Counted from the stretch's first letter, positions 23,602 through 32,122 are shown. The stretch is DNA of 41,380 bases from Candidatus Bathyarchaeota archaeon (GCA_023512225.1 JAIMAA010000003.1:1-41380), one strand, 5' to 3'. Numbers and translations: made by a program. The notes: generated by a model not told the origin, from the letters alone.

Positions 23602-24422
23602 TTTTGCCTTCTCTCCAGAGCCTTAAGCAATATTTCTCGTGCTTCGTAGACATCGATGATGTTGCTGGGCAGACCTAAATCAGATAATTGTAGAAAAATC
23701 TGCGCTATCTGTGGTGGAACAATGAATGCTTGAGTTAAAATTTCAGTGTTTGTGAGTATTTTTCTTGCTTCTCCATCTGCAACTATTTTTCCTTCTTTCA
23801 TCAACAGAACTCGCGGATTACATTCAGCTACAAACTCGACATCATGGGTAACAATGATTATGGTTTTTCTTTGAGCTTTCATCTGCAAAATGAATTGTCT
23901 TAATTTCTCTTTTTGCTGATAGTCTTGTCCTATCGTTGGCTCGTCTAATATCAGTACTTTCGGGTTCCATGCCAAAACAGATGCCAAGGCTACGCGTTTT
24001 CTTTCTCCTCCACTAAGCATAAAAGGCGACGTTTTTCGATATTGTGTCAAGCCTAGAAGATTCAAAGCCCACGTAACCCTTCTTTTCAGAACAGCCTCTT
24101 TAAATCCAAAATTTCTCAATGCAAAGGCTATTTCTTCTTCAACTGTTTCGCTGAAAAGCTGGTGGTCTGGATTTTGGAAAACAAAACCCACGTTTCTGGC
24201 TAGTGTTGCCACGCTGACCTTTGTTGTGTCCACGCCGTCCACAAGCACGTTTCCTTTGGTTGGCTTAAGAAGCCCGTTAAAATGTTTGACTAGAGTGGTT
24301 TTTCCAGCGCCGTTTTGTCCCATTATGGCTACAAACTCGCCGTTTTCAATTGTTAATGACACGCCTTTTAGAGCTTCTACCCCATTCGGGTAAGTGAAAT
24401 AGACATCCTTGGCTTCAATCAT
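23598..24422 (-). CDS. ecfA: ECF transporter ATPase EcfA (second in operon)
   Basis: A 274-residue ABC ATPase with Walker A GQNGAGKT (about residues 35-42), Q-loop FVFQNPDHQLF, signature LSGGERKRVA, Walker B VLILDEPT and switch VTHDVEF. The QNPDHQLF form of the Q-loop is characteristic of ECF/cobalt-type ATPases. A C-terminal extension of about 50 residues follows the core, as usual for EcfA. ATG start at 24422 overlaps the end of the upstream ATPase gene by 4 nt. It should pair with the other EcfA as a heterodimer. Confidence 0.93.
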   Translation of the reverse strand: MIEAKDVYFTYPNGVEALKGVSLTIENGEFVAIMGQNGAGKTTLVKHFNGLLKPTKGNVLVDGVDTTKVSVATLARNVGFVFQNPDHQLFSETVEEEIAFALRNFGFKEAVLKRRVTWALNLLGLTQYRKTSPFMLSGGERKRVALASVLAWNPKVLILDEPTIGQDYQQKEKLRQFILQMKAQRKTIIIVTHDVEFVAECNPRVLLMKEGKIVADGEARKILTNTEILTQAFIVPPQIAQIFLQLSDLGLPSNIIDVYEAREILLKALERRQK

Positions 24423-25270
24423 TGTGTCCTGAAAGCCTCCTTCAGTAGGTTAGCCATTTCGTCTGAGGAAAGAGGAATTGTGTTGCTGAGTTTTACTCCA
24501 TCTTTTTTGAGAATTTGGTAAAGGCGTGTTGCTTTTGGAATGCCAACTCCTATCAAGCGTGTTTCTTCAGAGCTCAATATTTCACGTGGTTTTCCATCTA
24601 AAACTACCTTTCCTTCATCCATTATGATTATGTGGTCTGCATATCTGGCTGTTAAATCAAGTCTATGTTCAACCAACACAACGGTTATTCCAAGCGTCTT
24701 GTTTAACTCATAAATCACTTCGAATATTTTCTTCGCGCTTAATGGGTCAAGGAAGGATGTTGGCTCATCTAATACTATAACCTCAGGATGCATTGCTAAA
24801 ACAGATGCTATGGCGACGCGTTGCTGTTGTCCACCAGAAAGTTCGTGAGGCGCCCTTTCCCTCAAATCATATATGCCGGTGAGGTTTAAAGCCCAATCAA
24901 CTTTCTTGCGTATTTCTTCCCTTGGAACCCCAAGGTTTTCTAATCCAAAGGCAACATCTTTCTCAACCGACAATGCAAACAATTGGTTTTCAGGATTTTG
25001 AAAAACAAGTCCTACATGCCTCGCTAATTCATGAATTGGATGTTCAATCACGTTTAACTTAGCAATGGTTATATCTCCTTTCAATTCACCGTGGTAGAAA
25101 TGAGGAATTAGCCCGTTAAAGCATCTGCAGAGGGTTGTTTTTCCACATCCGCTTGGACCTGTTATAAGGGTGAATTCGCCTTTTTCTATTTTTATAGAGA
25201 CGTCGCTGATGGAAGGTTTTGTTCCGCTTGGATATGTGTATGTAAGATTTTTTGTTTCGATTATTGCCAT
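24419..25270 (-). CDS. ecfA: ECF transporter ATPase EcfA' (first in operon)
   Basis: A 283-residue ABC ATPase with Walker A GPSGCGKT (about residues 37-44), Q-loop LVFQNPENQLF, signature LSGGQQQRVA, Walker B VIVLDEPT and switch LVEHRLDL. The last residues form a helical C-terminal extension. Together with the next gene it gives the asymmetric ATPase pair of an ECF module. ATG start at 25270; the 62-nt gap to the DHH gene upstream is A/T-rich and could hold a promoter. The substrate depends on the S component; the only candidate in view is QueT at 2.5 kb. Confidence 0.93.
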   Translation of the reverse strand: MAIIETKNLTYTYPSGTKPSISDVSIKIEKGEFTLITGPSGCGKTTLCRCFNGLIPHFYHGELKGDITIAKLNVIEHPIHELARHVGLVFQNPENQLFALSVEKDVAFGLENLGVPREEIRKKVDWALNLTGIYDLRERAPHELSGGQQQRVAIASVLAMHPEVIVLDEPTSFLDPLSAKKIFEVIYELNKTLGITVVLVEHRLDLTARYADHIIIMDEGKVVLDGKPREILSSEETRLIGVGIPKATRLYQILKKDGVKLSNTIPLSSDEMANLLKEAFRTQ

Positions 25271-25332
25271 TCTTTTTGGGCGCCTGCCAGTTTTTTAGCG
25301 ATTGTTTTTTCTCATTTAAGAGTAGCTACTTA

Positions 25333-26325
25333 TTATTGATTAGATAACTTTTCTTTCAAAAGTCGCAAACAACGCTTAAGACCACTTTCAACGTCGCCTA
25401 CACCGTTAACCCCAGCAGCAGATGCATGCCCCCCACCCATTCCATGAAGGTACTCCCCCAAGGGTTTAGCAATGTCCTTACCCAAATGTATCCCCGTTTT
25501 CTCTTGAAAATCACGAGTACAACGTAGACTAATTTCCAAGCTTTCGTTTTTCTGTCCTGCGACAACAGCCACATGCGCACCCAAGTCAATGATGGCCCTT
25601 GCTGCTGAAGCTTGATAGGCGCTAACGTGTGAAAAAGCAACAATCCATTCGCCAATCTTGAAAAGTTTGGCTCTTTTACATGCCTTTAATCTTGCGACGC
25701 GCTCTGAAAAGTCCATAGGCAAAGAAAGCAGCGCTAATGTTTCTTGCGCGTTCGCACCTGCATCAACAAGTTCTGCAATTGTCTTCAGAGTGGATGAGTT
25801 GGCTAAAACGAAATGGCGCGTGTCGAAGGCTATGCCTAAAAATAATGCTTTAGCTTCGGTCTCGTTTGGTTTGATGTTCTTTTCTTTGAAGAAACTGTAG
25901 ACAATCTCGCATGTTGACGACGCTTCTTCAATGGTTATGCATACTTTGGCTAACCGTTCAGTTTCTGGATGAGTCGCATGATGGTCAACAACAATGATAG
26001 GCGCTTTTGAGGCTTTTACTTTTTCAGCCCAATTATTCAGTTGCTGTATTGTGTTAGTGTCAAGCAGCATTATTACGTCTGCCTTCTCTACATTTGGTTG
26101 TGTCTTCACTTCTATTGGCAAAAATTTGATGAGATGTTTTGAGAGTCGGCTTATTCCCTGAGTTGCTCCAATTTCCACGGCGCACTCTGGCTTCAAATGT
26201 CGCATTAAACTTGCTAACGCATAAGCTGAACAGATTGCATCGGGGTCTGCGTTATGATGACATAATAAAACGACAAGTCTAGCATTTGTCTCGTCTAAAA
26301 TCTCATTTATTTTGGTGAATGACAC
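25333..26325 (-). CDS. DHH-family phosphoesterase (NrnA/RecJ-like)
   Basis: A 330-residue manganese-dependent phosphodiesterase. The N-terminal DHH domain has CHHNADPDAICSA (about residues 22-34), IMLLDTN (about 84-90) and VVDHHATH (about 111-118, the DHH motif). The C-terminal DHHA1 domain has the substrate-binding GMGGGHASAAG (about 294-304). Proteins of this shape degrade nanoRNA, pAp or cyclic-dinucleotide products, or act as RecJ-like exonucleases. The exact substrate cannot be told. It sits at the end of the prefoldin/DUF3194 gene group and overlaps that gene by 19 nt. Confidence 0.88.
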   Translation of the reverse strand: MSFTKINEILDETNARLVVLLCHHNADPDAICSAYALASLMRHLKPECAVEIGATQGISRLSKHLIKFLPIEVKTQPNVEKADVIMLLDTNTIQQLNNWAEKVKASKAPIIVVDHHATHPETERLAKVCITIEEASSTCEIVYSFFKEKNIKPNETEAKALFLGIAFDTRHFVLANSSTLKTIAELVDAGANAQETLALLSLPMDFSERVARLKACKRAKLFKIGEWIVAFSHVSAYQASAARAIIDLGAHVAVVAGQKNESLEISLRCTRDFQEKTGIHLGKDIAKPLGEYLHGMGGGHASAAGVNGVGDVESGLKRCLRLLKEKLSNQ

Positions 26326-26618
26326 TTTAGTTTCCTCAAATATTTTTCAGCCGAAGCAAAAGCTTCCTTAACTGCTTCATCAACAAGCCTTTGCACGTCA
26401 AGGTTTTCCAACGATGGTGACAAAGCAACATCTACATCAACCGTAAGCGTTACTGGTTTTGTGCCGCTGGCTTCGGCGCTGATATCCAGTTTTTCTATCT
26501 TTTTTTGAGGAACCTTTGATAAGATATATTTTCTGGTGGCATACTCTGCGATAGAGCACAGTTCTTCAACTTGTTCAGTAGTTAACTCCGGTATGCCCAC
26601 TTCTTCCACAATCTTCAC
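26307..26618 (-). CDS. DUF3194 family protein
   Basis: A 103-residue archaeal protein that I assign to DUF3194 from its pattern and place beside prefoldin beta. The N-terminal helix (EQVEELCSIAEYATRKYI) is followed by KLDISAEASGTKPVTLTVDVDV, a beta-hairpin-like stretch, and then a C-terminal amphipathic helix (about 65-95). No catalytic residues are apparent. The product is probably a small alpha-beta domain. It begins 16 nt after the prefoldin beta stop and overlaps the DHH gene, so all three are likely on one transcript. Confidence 0.72.
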   Translation of the reverse strand: MKIVEEVGIPELTTEQVEELCSIAEYATRKYILSKVPQKKIEKLDISAEASGTKPVTLTVDVDVALSPSLENLDVQRLVDEAVKEAFASAEKYLRKLKCHSPK

Positions 26619-26634
26619 CTAGACACAAACTAGG

Positions 26635-27006
26635 CTATGGCTGAGATGGAGAAACTGGGCTCAAATCTTGTTGAAGCTTAGTCTGCAAATCTTTCAATTG
26701 ACTGCGTAAACGTTCTTCCTGCTTTCCCAACACTGTCGCTCTAGTATTTAGCAACTCCTTTCGCTCGTTTAAATCCGCGGATATTTTGGCTTTTTCCGAT
26801 TTCACCAGAAGCGAACCAATAGCCTTGTATATCACTGCGTCATCAGTCATCTTCTGCAACTCATTTAATGCTTGTTCAATTTCTGTGAGCTCAATTTCTA
26901 CCTGCTGCTTCTGCGCTAGAATCGACTGGAGCGTCTGCTGAAGTTGGTTAAGCCGTAATAAACGTTCCTGAACCTGAGGTGGAAGTTTCGAGAGTTCATC
27001 ACTCAC
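26635..27006 (-). CDS. pfdB: Prefoldin beta subunit
   Basis: A 123-residue chaperone subunit. Two long coiled-coil helices (about residues 14-55 and 78-115) flank the beta-hairpin region carrying DDAVIYKAIGSLLV, the standard prefoldin beta signature. Prefoldin (two alpha, four beta subunits) passes unfolded proteins to the thermosome. GTG start at 27006 with a GGAAGGAT ribosome site upstream. The 240 nt before it separate this group from the exosome operon and contain an A/T-rich stretch (TTTTATTAAT, minus strand, about 27047-27056) that may be its own promoter. Confidence 0.94.
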   Translation of the reverse strand: MSDELSKLPPQVQERLLRLNQLQQTLQSILAQKQQVEIELTEIEQALNELQKMTDDAVIYKAIGSLLVKSEKAKISADLNERKELLNTRATVLGKQEERLRSQLKDLQTKLQQDLSPVSPSQP

Positions 27007-27230
27007 TTTTTATCCTTCCATTCTGCACAGCAATAAGCACAGTCATTAATAAAACATTTCCCGAAAACAAACAAATTCTACAGAGAGGCTCTCGCAATTG
27101 TTATTTAACAAAAATGTCTACATTCCAACAAATCTGCAACTATAAGCCAAAAACTAGAGAATAAATCTGAACTGGTTATTTTTTTACAACAAACATAGAA
27201 AGGTTTATTCCAATTTAGACCGCATTATCC

Positions 27231-27246
27231 ATTGCAAAATTGCAAT
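27231..27246. repeat. Short inverted repeat abutting the pcc1 stop
   Basis: ATTGCAA-AA-TTGCAAT is a perfect 7-bp inverted repeat lying immediately downstream of the Pcc1 stop codon. It could be an operator for prefoldin, part of a transcript end, or chance in A/T-rich DNA. No T run follows it on the minus strand. Confidence 0.3.
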
Positions 27247-27501
27247 CTAAGACATACTTTCCAAAATTTCCAAAACATTCGTTATTGAGTTTATCCATCT
27301 TAAATATGCATTTACTGCAGCACGCAAAGCAACAGTGTCTTTGGCCGCAACATTCAAAACTATTAATTCCTTTTCTCTCGTAAAGGTCGCTTGTGAACGC
27401 GTTGTAGGCGTTTTTTTAATTTCTGGCTCTAAAGCTTTTGAGACTATTTCTTGATATTTTTCTGAAGGAGTTTTCAAACAGATAGTAGCCTTTGCTTTCA
27501 T
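27247..27501 (-). CDS. pcc1: KEOPS complex subunit Pcc1
   Basis: An 84-residue dimerisation subunit of KEOPS, which makes the t6A modification at position 37 of ANN-decoding tRNAs. The fold is a small alpha-beta unit. The sequence shows the conserved start KAKATICLKTPS, the middle strand ELIVLNVAAKDTVALRAAVN (about residues 48-67), and the C-terminal helix YLRWINSITNVLEIL, all typical of Pcc1. ATG start at 27501, 8 nt after the eL43 gene. Its location at the end of the exosome operon is conserved in many archaea. Confidence 0.88.
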   Translation of the reverse strand: MKAKATICLKTPSEKYQEIVSKALEPEIKKTPTTRSQATFTREKELIVLNVAAKDTVALRAAVNAYLRWINSITNVLEILESMS

Positions 27502-27509
27502 ACTTCCAA

Positions 27510-27812
27510 TTACTCTGGTTCTTCTTCTGTTGTTTTTACAACTTCTTCTAATGGCGCTCCTTTAGCCACGCGTTTCGCTACAACTCCCAGTTTCGTCATT
27601 GGTGTGTATGCTCCACCAGTGAAGGTAAAGCCGCATTTTTTGCATTTCCAAACGCCAACGCTTTCTCTTTTGACGCGTGCAAAACCGCACTGTGGACACG
27701 TATGCGGCTTTTTCATTTCTGTAATTACTTTGACGTAGCGTTTTCTCACAGTGGCGCCATATCGTGGTCCAAGCCCTCGTGTCGGTCCAACTTTTTTAGT
27801 TCTTTTTCCCAT
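27510..27812 (-). CDS. rpl37ae: Ribosomal protein eL43 (L37Ae)
   Basis: A 100-residue zinc-ribbon protein of the large ribosomal subunit. The basic N-terminus (KRTKKVGPTRGLGPRYG) is followed by the four-cysteine zinc site: CPQCG (about residues 39-43) and CKKCG (about 57-61). The GGAYTPMT segment after it is highly conserved in eL43. A C-terminal acidic tail ends in TTEEEPE. It lies 6 nt downstream of rrp42 and 8 nt upstream of pcc1. In several archaea the tiny RNA polymerase subunit gene rpoP lies at this point; here no room is left for it. Confidence 0.95.
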   Translation of the reverse strand: MGKRTKKVGPTRGLGPRYGATVRKRYVKVITEMKKPHTCPQCGFARVKRESVGVWKCKKCGFTFTGGAYTPMTKLGVVAKRVAKGAPLEEVVKTTEEEPE

Positions 27813-27818
27813 TGTTTT

Positions 27819-28610
27819 TCACCAATTCAGTTTTTTACGCATTTCTTCAGCCTTTTCCTTAGCTATTTCGGCGGCTTCCAACACTTGTTCCTGTGTGAAA
27901 TACCCACTGCCTCCTTTCTGTATTGCACAGATATTTCCGTCATCATCAATTGCTATTGAAATTCGTGCATCCATTACTTGCTCTTCTTCGAGGCAAGGGT
28001 CAATGATTAGTTTGTCGTTTATCTTTGCAAACGTGATGGTTATGGGACATTTTTTCATCGGAAGTGGAGTGTATCCAGACTTTAATTTGACTTCGCCTTC
28101 TTCGACTTCGTAGTTGGGCATTTTCGTGTTAAGCAAAGCAGCCATTGCAGCTAATGCTGAAGCATCTATCAAATTTCCATCGTGATTAAGCACGTAAACA
28201 TCAACAAAAACAACAAACACTTTCTTGCCAGGTTCGATGCAAAGTTTTTCCGTGTCGATGGCTTTTGATTCCCTTATTCCTCTGTCAACAATTCTTGCAA
28301 GTTCGATGGAGTTTTCGTCTGGCGGTCCAGGTTCAAAAGTTGATGAAGCTAAAGGCACAAGCTCAGCGTTTACTGTTAAAACGCCTTCGTTCGGCGTGTC
28401 TGGAAAAGGCTCACCGGTCTCAATTTTTGTTCCAACCATTACTTCTGTTTTTCCAAGTAACACTCTTGCTGAGCCTTCAGCGCGTTCTATTATTCCTTGT
28501 TCCAATTTTATCTCGCGATAATCTGTTAATTCTCTATCATCCAAGCGTTTTCCTTTAGCGATTAACTGTGCAATCTGTTTCTGTTTTACTCGCGTGATTA
28601 TGGATGACAT
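27819..28610 (-). CDS. rrp42: Exosome subunit Rrp42
   Basis: A 263-residue RNase PH-fold subunit of the archaeal exosome ring. It lacks catalysis itself but contributes RNA-binding to the Rrp41 partner. Diagnostic features are the RNase PH-like N-half with RLDDRELTDYREIKLEQG, the GPPDENSIELARIVDRGIRES segment (about residues 97-117), and DGNLIDASALAAMAALLNTK (about 143-162). The C-terminal helix contains FTQEQVLEAAEIAKEKA. Start and stop overlap with rrp41 by one base (28610), indicating tight coupling. Confidence 0.95.
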   Translation of the reverse strand: MSSIITRVKQKQIAQLIAKGKRLDDRELTDYREIKLEQGIIERAEGSARVLLGKTEVMVGTKIETGEPFPDTPNEGVLTVNAELVPLASSTFEPGPPDENSIELARIVDRGIRESKAIDTEKLCIEPGKKVFVVFVDVYVLNHDGNLIDASALAAMAALLNTKMPNYEVEEGEVKLKSGYTPLPMKKCPITITFAKINDKLIIDPCLEEEQVMDARISIAIDDDGNICAIQKGGSGYFTQEQVLEAAEIAKEKAEEMRKKLNW

Positions 28611-29347
28611 TACTCTTCAGCCTCCTCTTTGACGCTTACATATTTAAGTTTCAACGCTTCTTTCTGCAATGCATAAATTTTTTTGCATCCTTCAATTGCC
28701 ATGTTTACAGCTTTCTTAAACTCTTCCAAGGTCAGTATACCGTCCATTTGCAGAAGCGTTATTGCATTTAAATTAGGCATCAAAGCCACAGGCACGTCTG
28801 CTGTTCCTATTTTATCTTCGGTGTCCATCAAATCCAACACTATTGTGTCATCAGCCTTTCCAGCGGCGCACGCAGCAACCAAATCGCGCATTGGAATGCC
28901 TGCATCTGCCAAAGCCAGAGACGCGGCAGTTATGCTTGCGCATCTTGTGCCGCCGTCGGCTTGCAGGACTTCTACGAAAATGTCTATGCCTGTTCTCGGG
29001 TAGTATTCGAGGAAAATTGCGGGTTCCAGTGATTCTCTGATAACTTTTGAAAGTTCGATTTCTCTTCTTGAAGGCGCTGGTGATTTGCGTTCTTGAACCG
29101 AGAATGGTGCCATGTGGTAGCGGCATCTTAAAACCATTCGGTCTTGAAGTGCTAAATGTTTCGGGTGTAATTCTTTTGGACCGAACACTGCGGCTAAAAT
29201 TTTATTTTTTCCCTGTTCAATATAGGCTGAACCGTCAGCATTTGACAAAACTCCCACTTCAATTTTTATCGGTCTTAACTCGTCTGGTTTTCTTCCATCC
29301 AGTCTTAAACCTTTTTTATCAATCAACTTTTCAGTTTTCTGACTCAT
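28610..29347 (-). CDS. rrp41: Exosome catalytic subunit Rrp41
   Basis: The 245-residue phosphorolytic subunit of the exosome. RNase PH features include [16 protein letters not shown] (about residues 12-27), [15 protein letters not shown] loop with nearby [18 protein letters not shown] (about 93-110), and TDGGTR-like [15 protein letters not shown]. The catalytic aspartate region reads [13 protein letters not shown] (about 182-194). The phosphate-binding residues therefore look intact. With Rrp42 it forms a hexameric ring that degrades or tails RNA 3' ends. ATG start at 29347 lies within the end of rrp4 (17-nt overlap). Confidence 0.96.
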   Translation of the reverse strand: MSQKTEKLIDKKGLRLDGRKPDELRPIKIEVGVLSNADGSAYIEQGKNKILAAVFGPKELHPKHLALQDRMVLRCRYHMAPFSVQERKSPAPSRREIELSKVIRESLEPAIFLEYYPRTGIDIFVEVLQADGGTRCASITAASLALADAGIPMRDLVAACAAGKADDTIVLDLMDTEDKIGTADVPVALMPNLNAITLLQMDGILTLEEFKKAVNMAIEGCKKIYALQKEALKLKYVSVKEEAEE

Positions 29348-30050
29348 TTTTAACTTTCCCCTGTTTTGCTTTTTCTTCCTTAATCATTTGAGTTATACGG
29401 TCTGTCAGTCCGCTCGTGTGAGATTCTTCTTCAATTTTGCGAAGTGCCATCATTGCCAATTGTTCATCTTCAAGAGTTTTTCCCGTGATTAACACAACTC
29501 CGTTGAGCCCGAGAATTATCTGACAACCAGTTTCCTGTTTTATCATTGATATCATAGAACCCTTTCTGCCTATGGCGCGCGGAATTTTTGTCGGTGTAAT
29601 CTTTACTATTTGTCCACGGGTTACTTTTCCCAGTCCCGGTTCGCCAACTGTTAGTTGCGGGTTGTGTGCTCTGTCGTAAGCGATTATTTTTGCGACTATC
29701 AAGTCTCCTACATCAAGAACTTGAGATAATTCGTCTTTTTGTGGTTTGAATGGTCTGCTTAGCACATCGGATGCTCTTAAAAGGGCTTCGTATGGCGCGT
29801 TAATGTCAACTGTCCATCCGTTGAATCCCACTTCAGTGACTGTTCCTATGACTATATCTCCAATTTTTGGAATGTAAAATGCTCGCAGGGCTACAACGTC
29901 AACTTTTTTGTTTTCGTATTCTACTATGCCGATTCGCGAAGCGTATATTTTGCTATCTTCTCGATACGTGTTTTCGCCAGCCATGTAATCGCCTTCGGCA
30001 ATCAAATCTCCAGGCGTTACAAGCTGTCTTCTTTCAAAAAATGTTGGCAT
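29331..30050 (-). CDS. rrp4: Exosome RNA-binding cap subunit Rrp4
   Basis: A 239-residue protein with three parts: an N-terminal domain with [11 protein letters not shown] (about residues 9-19), an S1 domain (about 60-130, with [20 protein letters not shown]) and a KH domain (about 140-220) with the GxxG loop as GRKG in [18 protein letters not shown]. Three copies cap the exosome ring and pull in poly(A)-rich RNA. It precedes rrp41 and follows sbds in the operon. ATG start at 30050, with AAAAGGTGTG upstream, 31 nt after the sbds stop. Confidence 0.95.
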   Translation of the reverse strand: MPTFFERRQLVTPGDLIAEGDYMAGENTYREDSKIYASRIGIVEYENKKVDVVALRAFYIPKIGDIVIGTVTEVGFNGWTVDINAPYEALLRASDVLSRPFKPQKDELSQVLDVGDLIVAKIIAYDRAHNPQLTVGEPGLGKVTRGQIVKITPTKIPRAIGRKGSMISMIKQETGCQIILGLNGVVLITGKTLEDEQLAMMALRKIEEESHTSGLTDRITQMIKEEKAKQGKVKNESEN

Positions 30051-30081
30051 AAATTCACACCTTTTCCATTCATAACAAATT

Positions 30082-30777
30082 TTAAGAGATTATTTTTGCT
30101 TCTCCACTTCCTTTAGTTATTTCTCCAAGTTTCTCCAGAAAAGGACCATATAATCCCGCTGGCATTTCTAAGACGCCATACCATGAACCGTCTCCACGCC
30201 ATTCTTCCCGTTTTATTGTTCCAAATACTTTGATTGTTCCGTAAGCTCTTGCGGAGTATTCTGCTGGTATGTGGACGCCAACGGATACTTGCTCCATTTT
30301 TAATGGTAGAATTGGTCGTAATAGCTTGATTATTTCTCGTGCTTGTTCTTCCACAGGTTTAAAAGGGTCTATTGAAAAGTGAATTTGCTCCAGTGCATTT
30401 TCTATGCGTAATGGCGGGTGTGGCAGGTTTGTTTTTGGGTCTACACATTGTCTCGATATGAAATCTACTATCTGTTTTCTTTTATCCTCCACCATTTTTC
30501 TTCGCTGTTCCGTCGTCAGTTGCAGTGTTCCTTTTTTTAGTATCATTTCTGCTATTTTTAGTGATTCTGTTGTTCCGAAGGCTTTGCGGAGGTTTTCTTC
30601 TGAAACTTTTGTGCCTTTGTTCGCGTCTGAAAATATGGTTTCGGTTACTAACACTTCGGTTATCGCGGCGATTTTCCCCATTCGATAATCTAATGCCTTT
30701 TGAGGTTTTACCAGCACTTCAAAGTGTTCATTGTCTTTTATCATGCGCGCGACAGTGTACTTTTCGCTCATTAGCAT
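30082..30777 (-). CDS. SBDS/Sdo1 homologue, ribosome maturation factor
   Basis: A 231-residue protein of the Shwachman-Bodian-Diamond syndrome family. The N-terminal FYSH domain includes YTVARMIKDNEHFEVLVKPQ (about residues 6-25) and FSDANKGTKVSEENLRKAFG (about 49-68). The middle domain has TLQLTTEQRRKMVEDKRKQI and the C-terminal domain VSVGVHIPAEYSARAYGTIK. In archaea and eukaryotes it helps evict eIF6/aIF6 from the large subunit. It starts 1 nt after psmA ends. Confidence 0.95.
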   Translation of the reverse strand: MLMSEKYTVARMIKDNEHFEVLVKPQKALDYRMGKIAAITEVLVTETIFSDANKGTKVSEENLRKAFGTTESLKIAEMILKKGTLQLTTEQRRKMVEDKRKQIVDFISRQCVDPKTNLPHPPLRIENALEQIHFSIDPFKPVEEQAREIIKLLRPILPLKMEQVSVGVHIPAEYSARAYGTIKVFGTIKREEWRGDGSWYGVLEMPAGLYGPFLEKLGEITKGSGEAKIIS

Positions 30778-30778
30778 T

Positions 30779-31507
30779 TCACTTGCCCAATCCCAACTCT
30801 TTCACGTAACTTTCGATTCTGTCGTCGCCTAGCATTTCCATTTTCTTTGTTGCTGAAGAAATGACGGCTATTTTTATTCTTGGCGGTAGTTGTCTTGCTT
30901 CTAAGGCTTTTGCCAAGCATTTTACTGCAAGTTTTGTGGCGTCTTCTAGTGTCATGTCTTCACGGTATTCTTCCTTCAAGATTGACAGCACCGTTTCTCT
31001 TCCTGCGCCCAAGGCTGTTGCTTTGTAGCCTCTGTAGGTTCCGCTTGGATGCGTTCCTAAGAGACGGTTTCCTGCTTTGTCAACTCCGCCGAAAATCATT
31101 GAAACTCCGAACGGTCTAACGCCTGCATGTTGCGTGTAGAGCTGTTTTATGTCACAAATTCTTTTGGTTACAACTTCTACGTCTATTGGTTCATCATATG
31201 TCAGTCTGTTACTTTGAGCGTACACTCTTGCCTGGTCTATAAGAATGCGCGCGTCAGAGCTTAAACCAACTATTGCCGCGCCAACATGCTCGTCAACTTT
31301 GAAAATTTTCCATGAATATTCTGCATCTTCAAGGGGTTCAACGGTTTCTTCTGCTCCCAAAACTATTCCTTCGGAGCAGCGGATTCCCAAAATTGTTGCT
31401 CCACGGTTAACCAATTCCATTGCGTATTCTACTTGGAACAGCCTACCATCTGGTGAAAAAACGGTTATGGCACGGTCATATGCTCCTGGCGCTGCAAACA
31501 CGGACAT
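30779..31507 (-). CDS. psmA: Proteasome alpha subunit
   Basis: A 242-residue proteasome alpha-ring protein. The N-terminal gate segment AYDRAITVFSPDGRLFQVEYA (about residues 8-28) carries the alpha-type signature. The rest is an NTN-hydrolase fold with no catalytic threonine, as expected for alpha. The sequence PFGVSMIFGGVD (about 124-135) is also standard. ATG start at 31507, preceded by GTGAGGTAG at good spacing and by a TATA-like element near 31555. It is the first gene of a long minus-strand operon running to pcc1. Confidence 0.96.
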   Translation of the reverse strand: MSVFAAPGAYDRAITVFSPDGRLFQVEYAMELVNRGATILGIRCSEGIVLGAEETVEPLEDAEYSWKIFKVDEHVGAAIVGLSSDARILIDQARVYAQSNRLTYDEPIDVEVVTKRICDIKQLYTQHAGVRPFGVSMIFGGVDKAGNRLLGTHPSGTYRGYKATALGAGRETVLSILKEEYREDMTLEDATKLAVKCLAKALEARQLPPRIKIAVISSATKKMEMLGDDRIESYVKELGLGK

Positions 31508-31550
31508 AACATATCTACCTCACACTATCTCCTAATACATTTGCAGACTT

Positions 31551-31560
31551 TCATATATCA
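31551..31560 (-). promoter_or_regulatory. TATA-like box of the proteasome/exosome operon
   Basis: On the minus strand the sequence reads TGATATATGA. It lies about 45 nt upstream of the psmA ATG, which would place the message start near 31530 and leave a ~20-nt leader containing GAGGTAG as ribosome site. Assignment rests on position and resemblance to an archaeal TATA box. Confidence 0.5.
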
Positions 31561-31580
31561 ACTTGACTAAAAACCTTTTC

Positions 31581-31802
31581 CTAAGTTGTTTGGGACTTTA
31601 GTATAGTCGTTTGCTTTGGCTTTCGGAATAGCATGATGTCGTTGTAGGTGCATACGTATTCGAATCTTGTTTCGATTAGTTTTTGTGCTTCTTCTATGGT
31701 TTTAGCTGTGGCTACGTTCAAGTGATTGTAGTCATCCAGAACTTCATCAACGGTGCTTCTCTTTTCAGAGTTACGATCTCGGAAATTGCATCTCTGATCC
31801 AA
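31581..31802 (-). pseudogene. Remnant of an archaeal tyrosine integrase C-terminal tail
   Basis: The 73-codon frame ends with a protein-like segment: VATAKTIEEAQKLIETRFEY, then VCTYNDIMLFRKPK. This resembles the tail that follows the last catalytic Tyr region in many archaeal site-specific recombinases (an 'EEA..LIE.GFEYV....LFRK' pattern, recalled from memory). No catalytic core (R..H.R..Y) is present upstream, and the first ~25 codons look random. It lies directly in front of the psmA promoter. I read it as a leftover of an integrated element, though it could also be a young short ORF. Confidence is low. Confidence 0.35.
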
Positions 31803-31855
31803 CAGCTTGGGAAAATATTAAAAAAGGCAGCGTCGATGGCACCATTCAAACATGA

Positions 31856-32071
31856 ACTCTTGAAGTCATTCTACCATTTGATTATTGGTTATATGATGCA
31901 GAAAACCACACGATGTGTATTGGTGTAAAATGGAATTAAGAGACGGATTTGCCTGGAATAAACTTGACGATAGTTGGAGTCGTTAGAAAGGGTTGCCTAT
32001 GGGTTCATCCCAATTATCCAGATTGGCGGGTTTACTTCATTGAATCAGGTTTTGTCTGCGAGATAGCATAA
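31856..32071 (+). pseudogene. Degenerate ORF with one in-frame stop
   Basis: Frame 31856-32071 reads a protein-like stretch (FDYWLYDAENHTMCIGVKWN), a TAA at 31937-31939, then DLPGINLTIVGVVRKGCLWV followed by HPNYPDWRVYFIESGFVCEI and the terminal TAA. An upstream TGA at 31853 and the lack of a start show that the 5' part is also damaged or in another frame. The second half has the alternation expected of a small beta domain. I do not recognise the family. With the integrase-like fragment next to it, it marks this 600-nt gap as a genomic scar. Confidence 0.4.
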
Positions 32072-32122
32072 GAAGTATAAGATTGATGTATCCTTGCTAC
32101 GACCAACATGCAAATCCCCTTT

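Noticed and set aside
27007-27246. Possible tRNA or small gene in the 240-nt gap before pfdB
   Set aside because: No T-loop or D-loop consensus and no protein-like frame on either strand; only a short palindrome and promoter-like A/T stretches.
31665-31680. TTCGAATC as part of a tRNA T-loop
   Set aside because: No acceptor, D or anticodon stems can be drawn around it.
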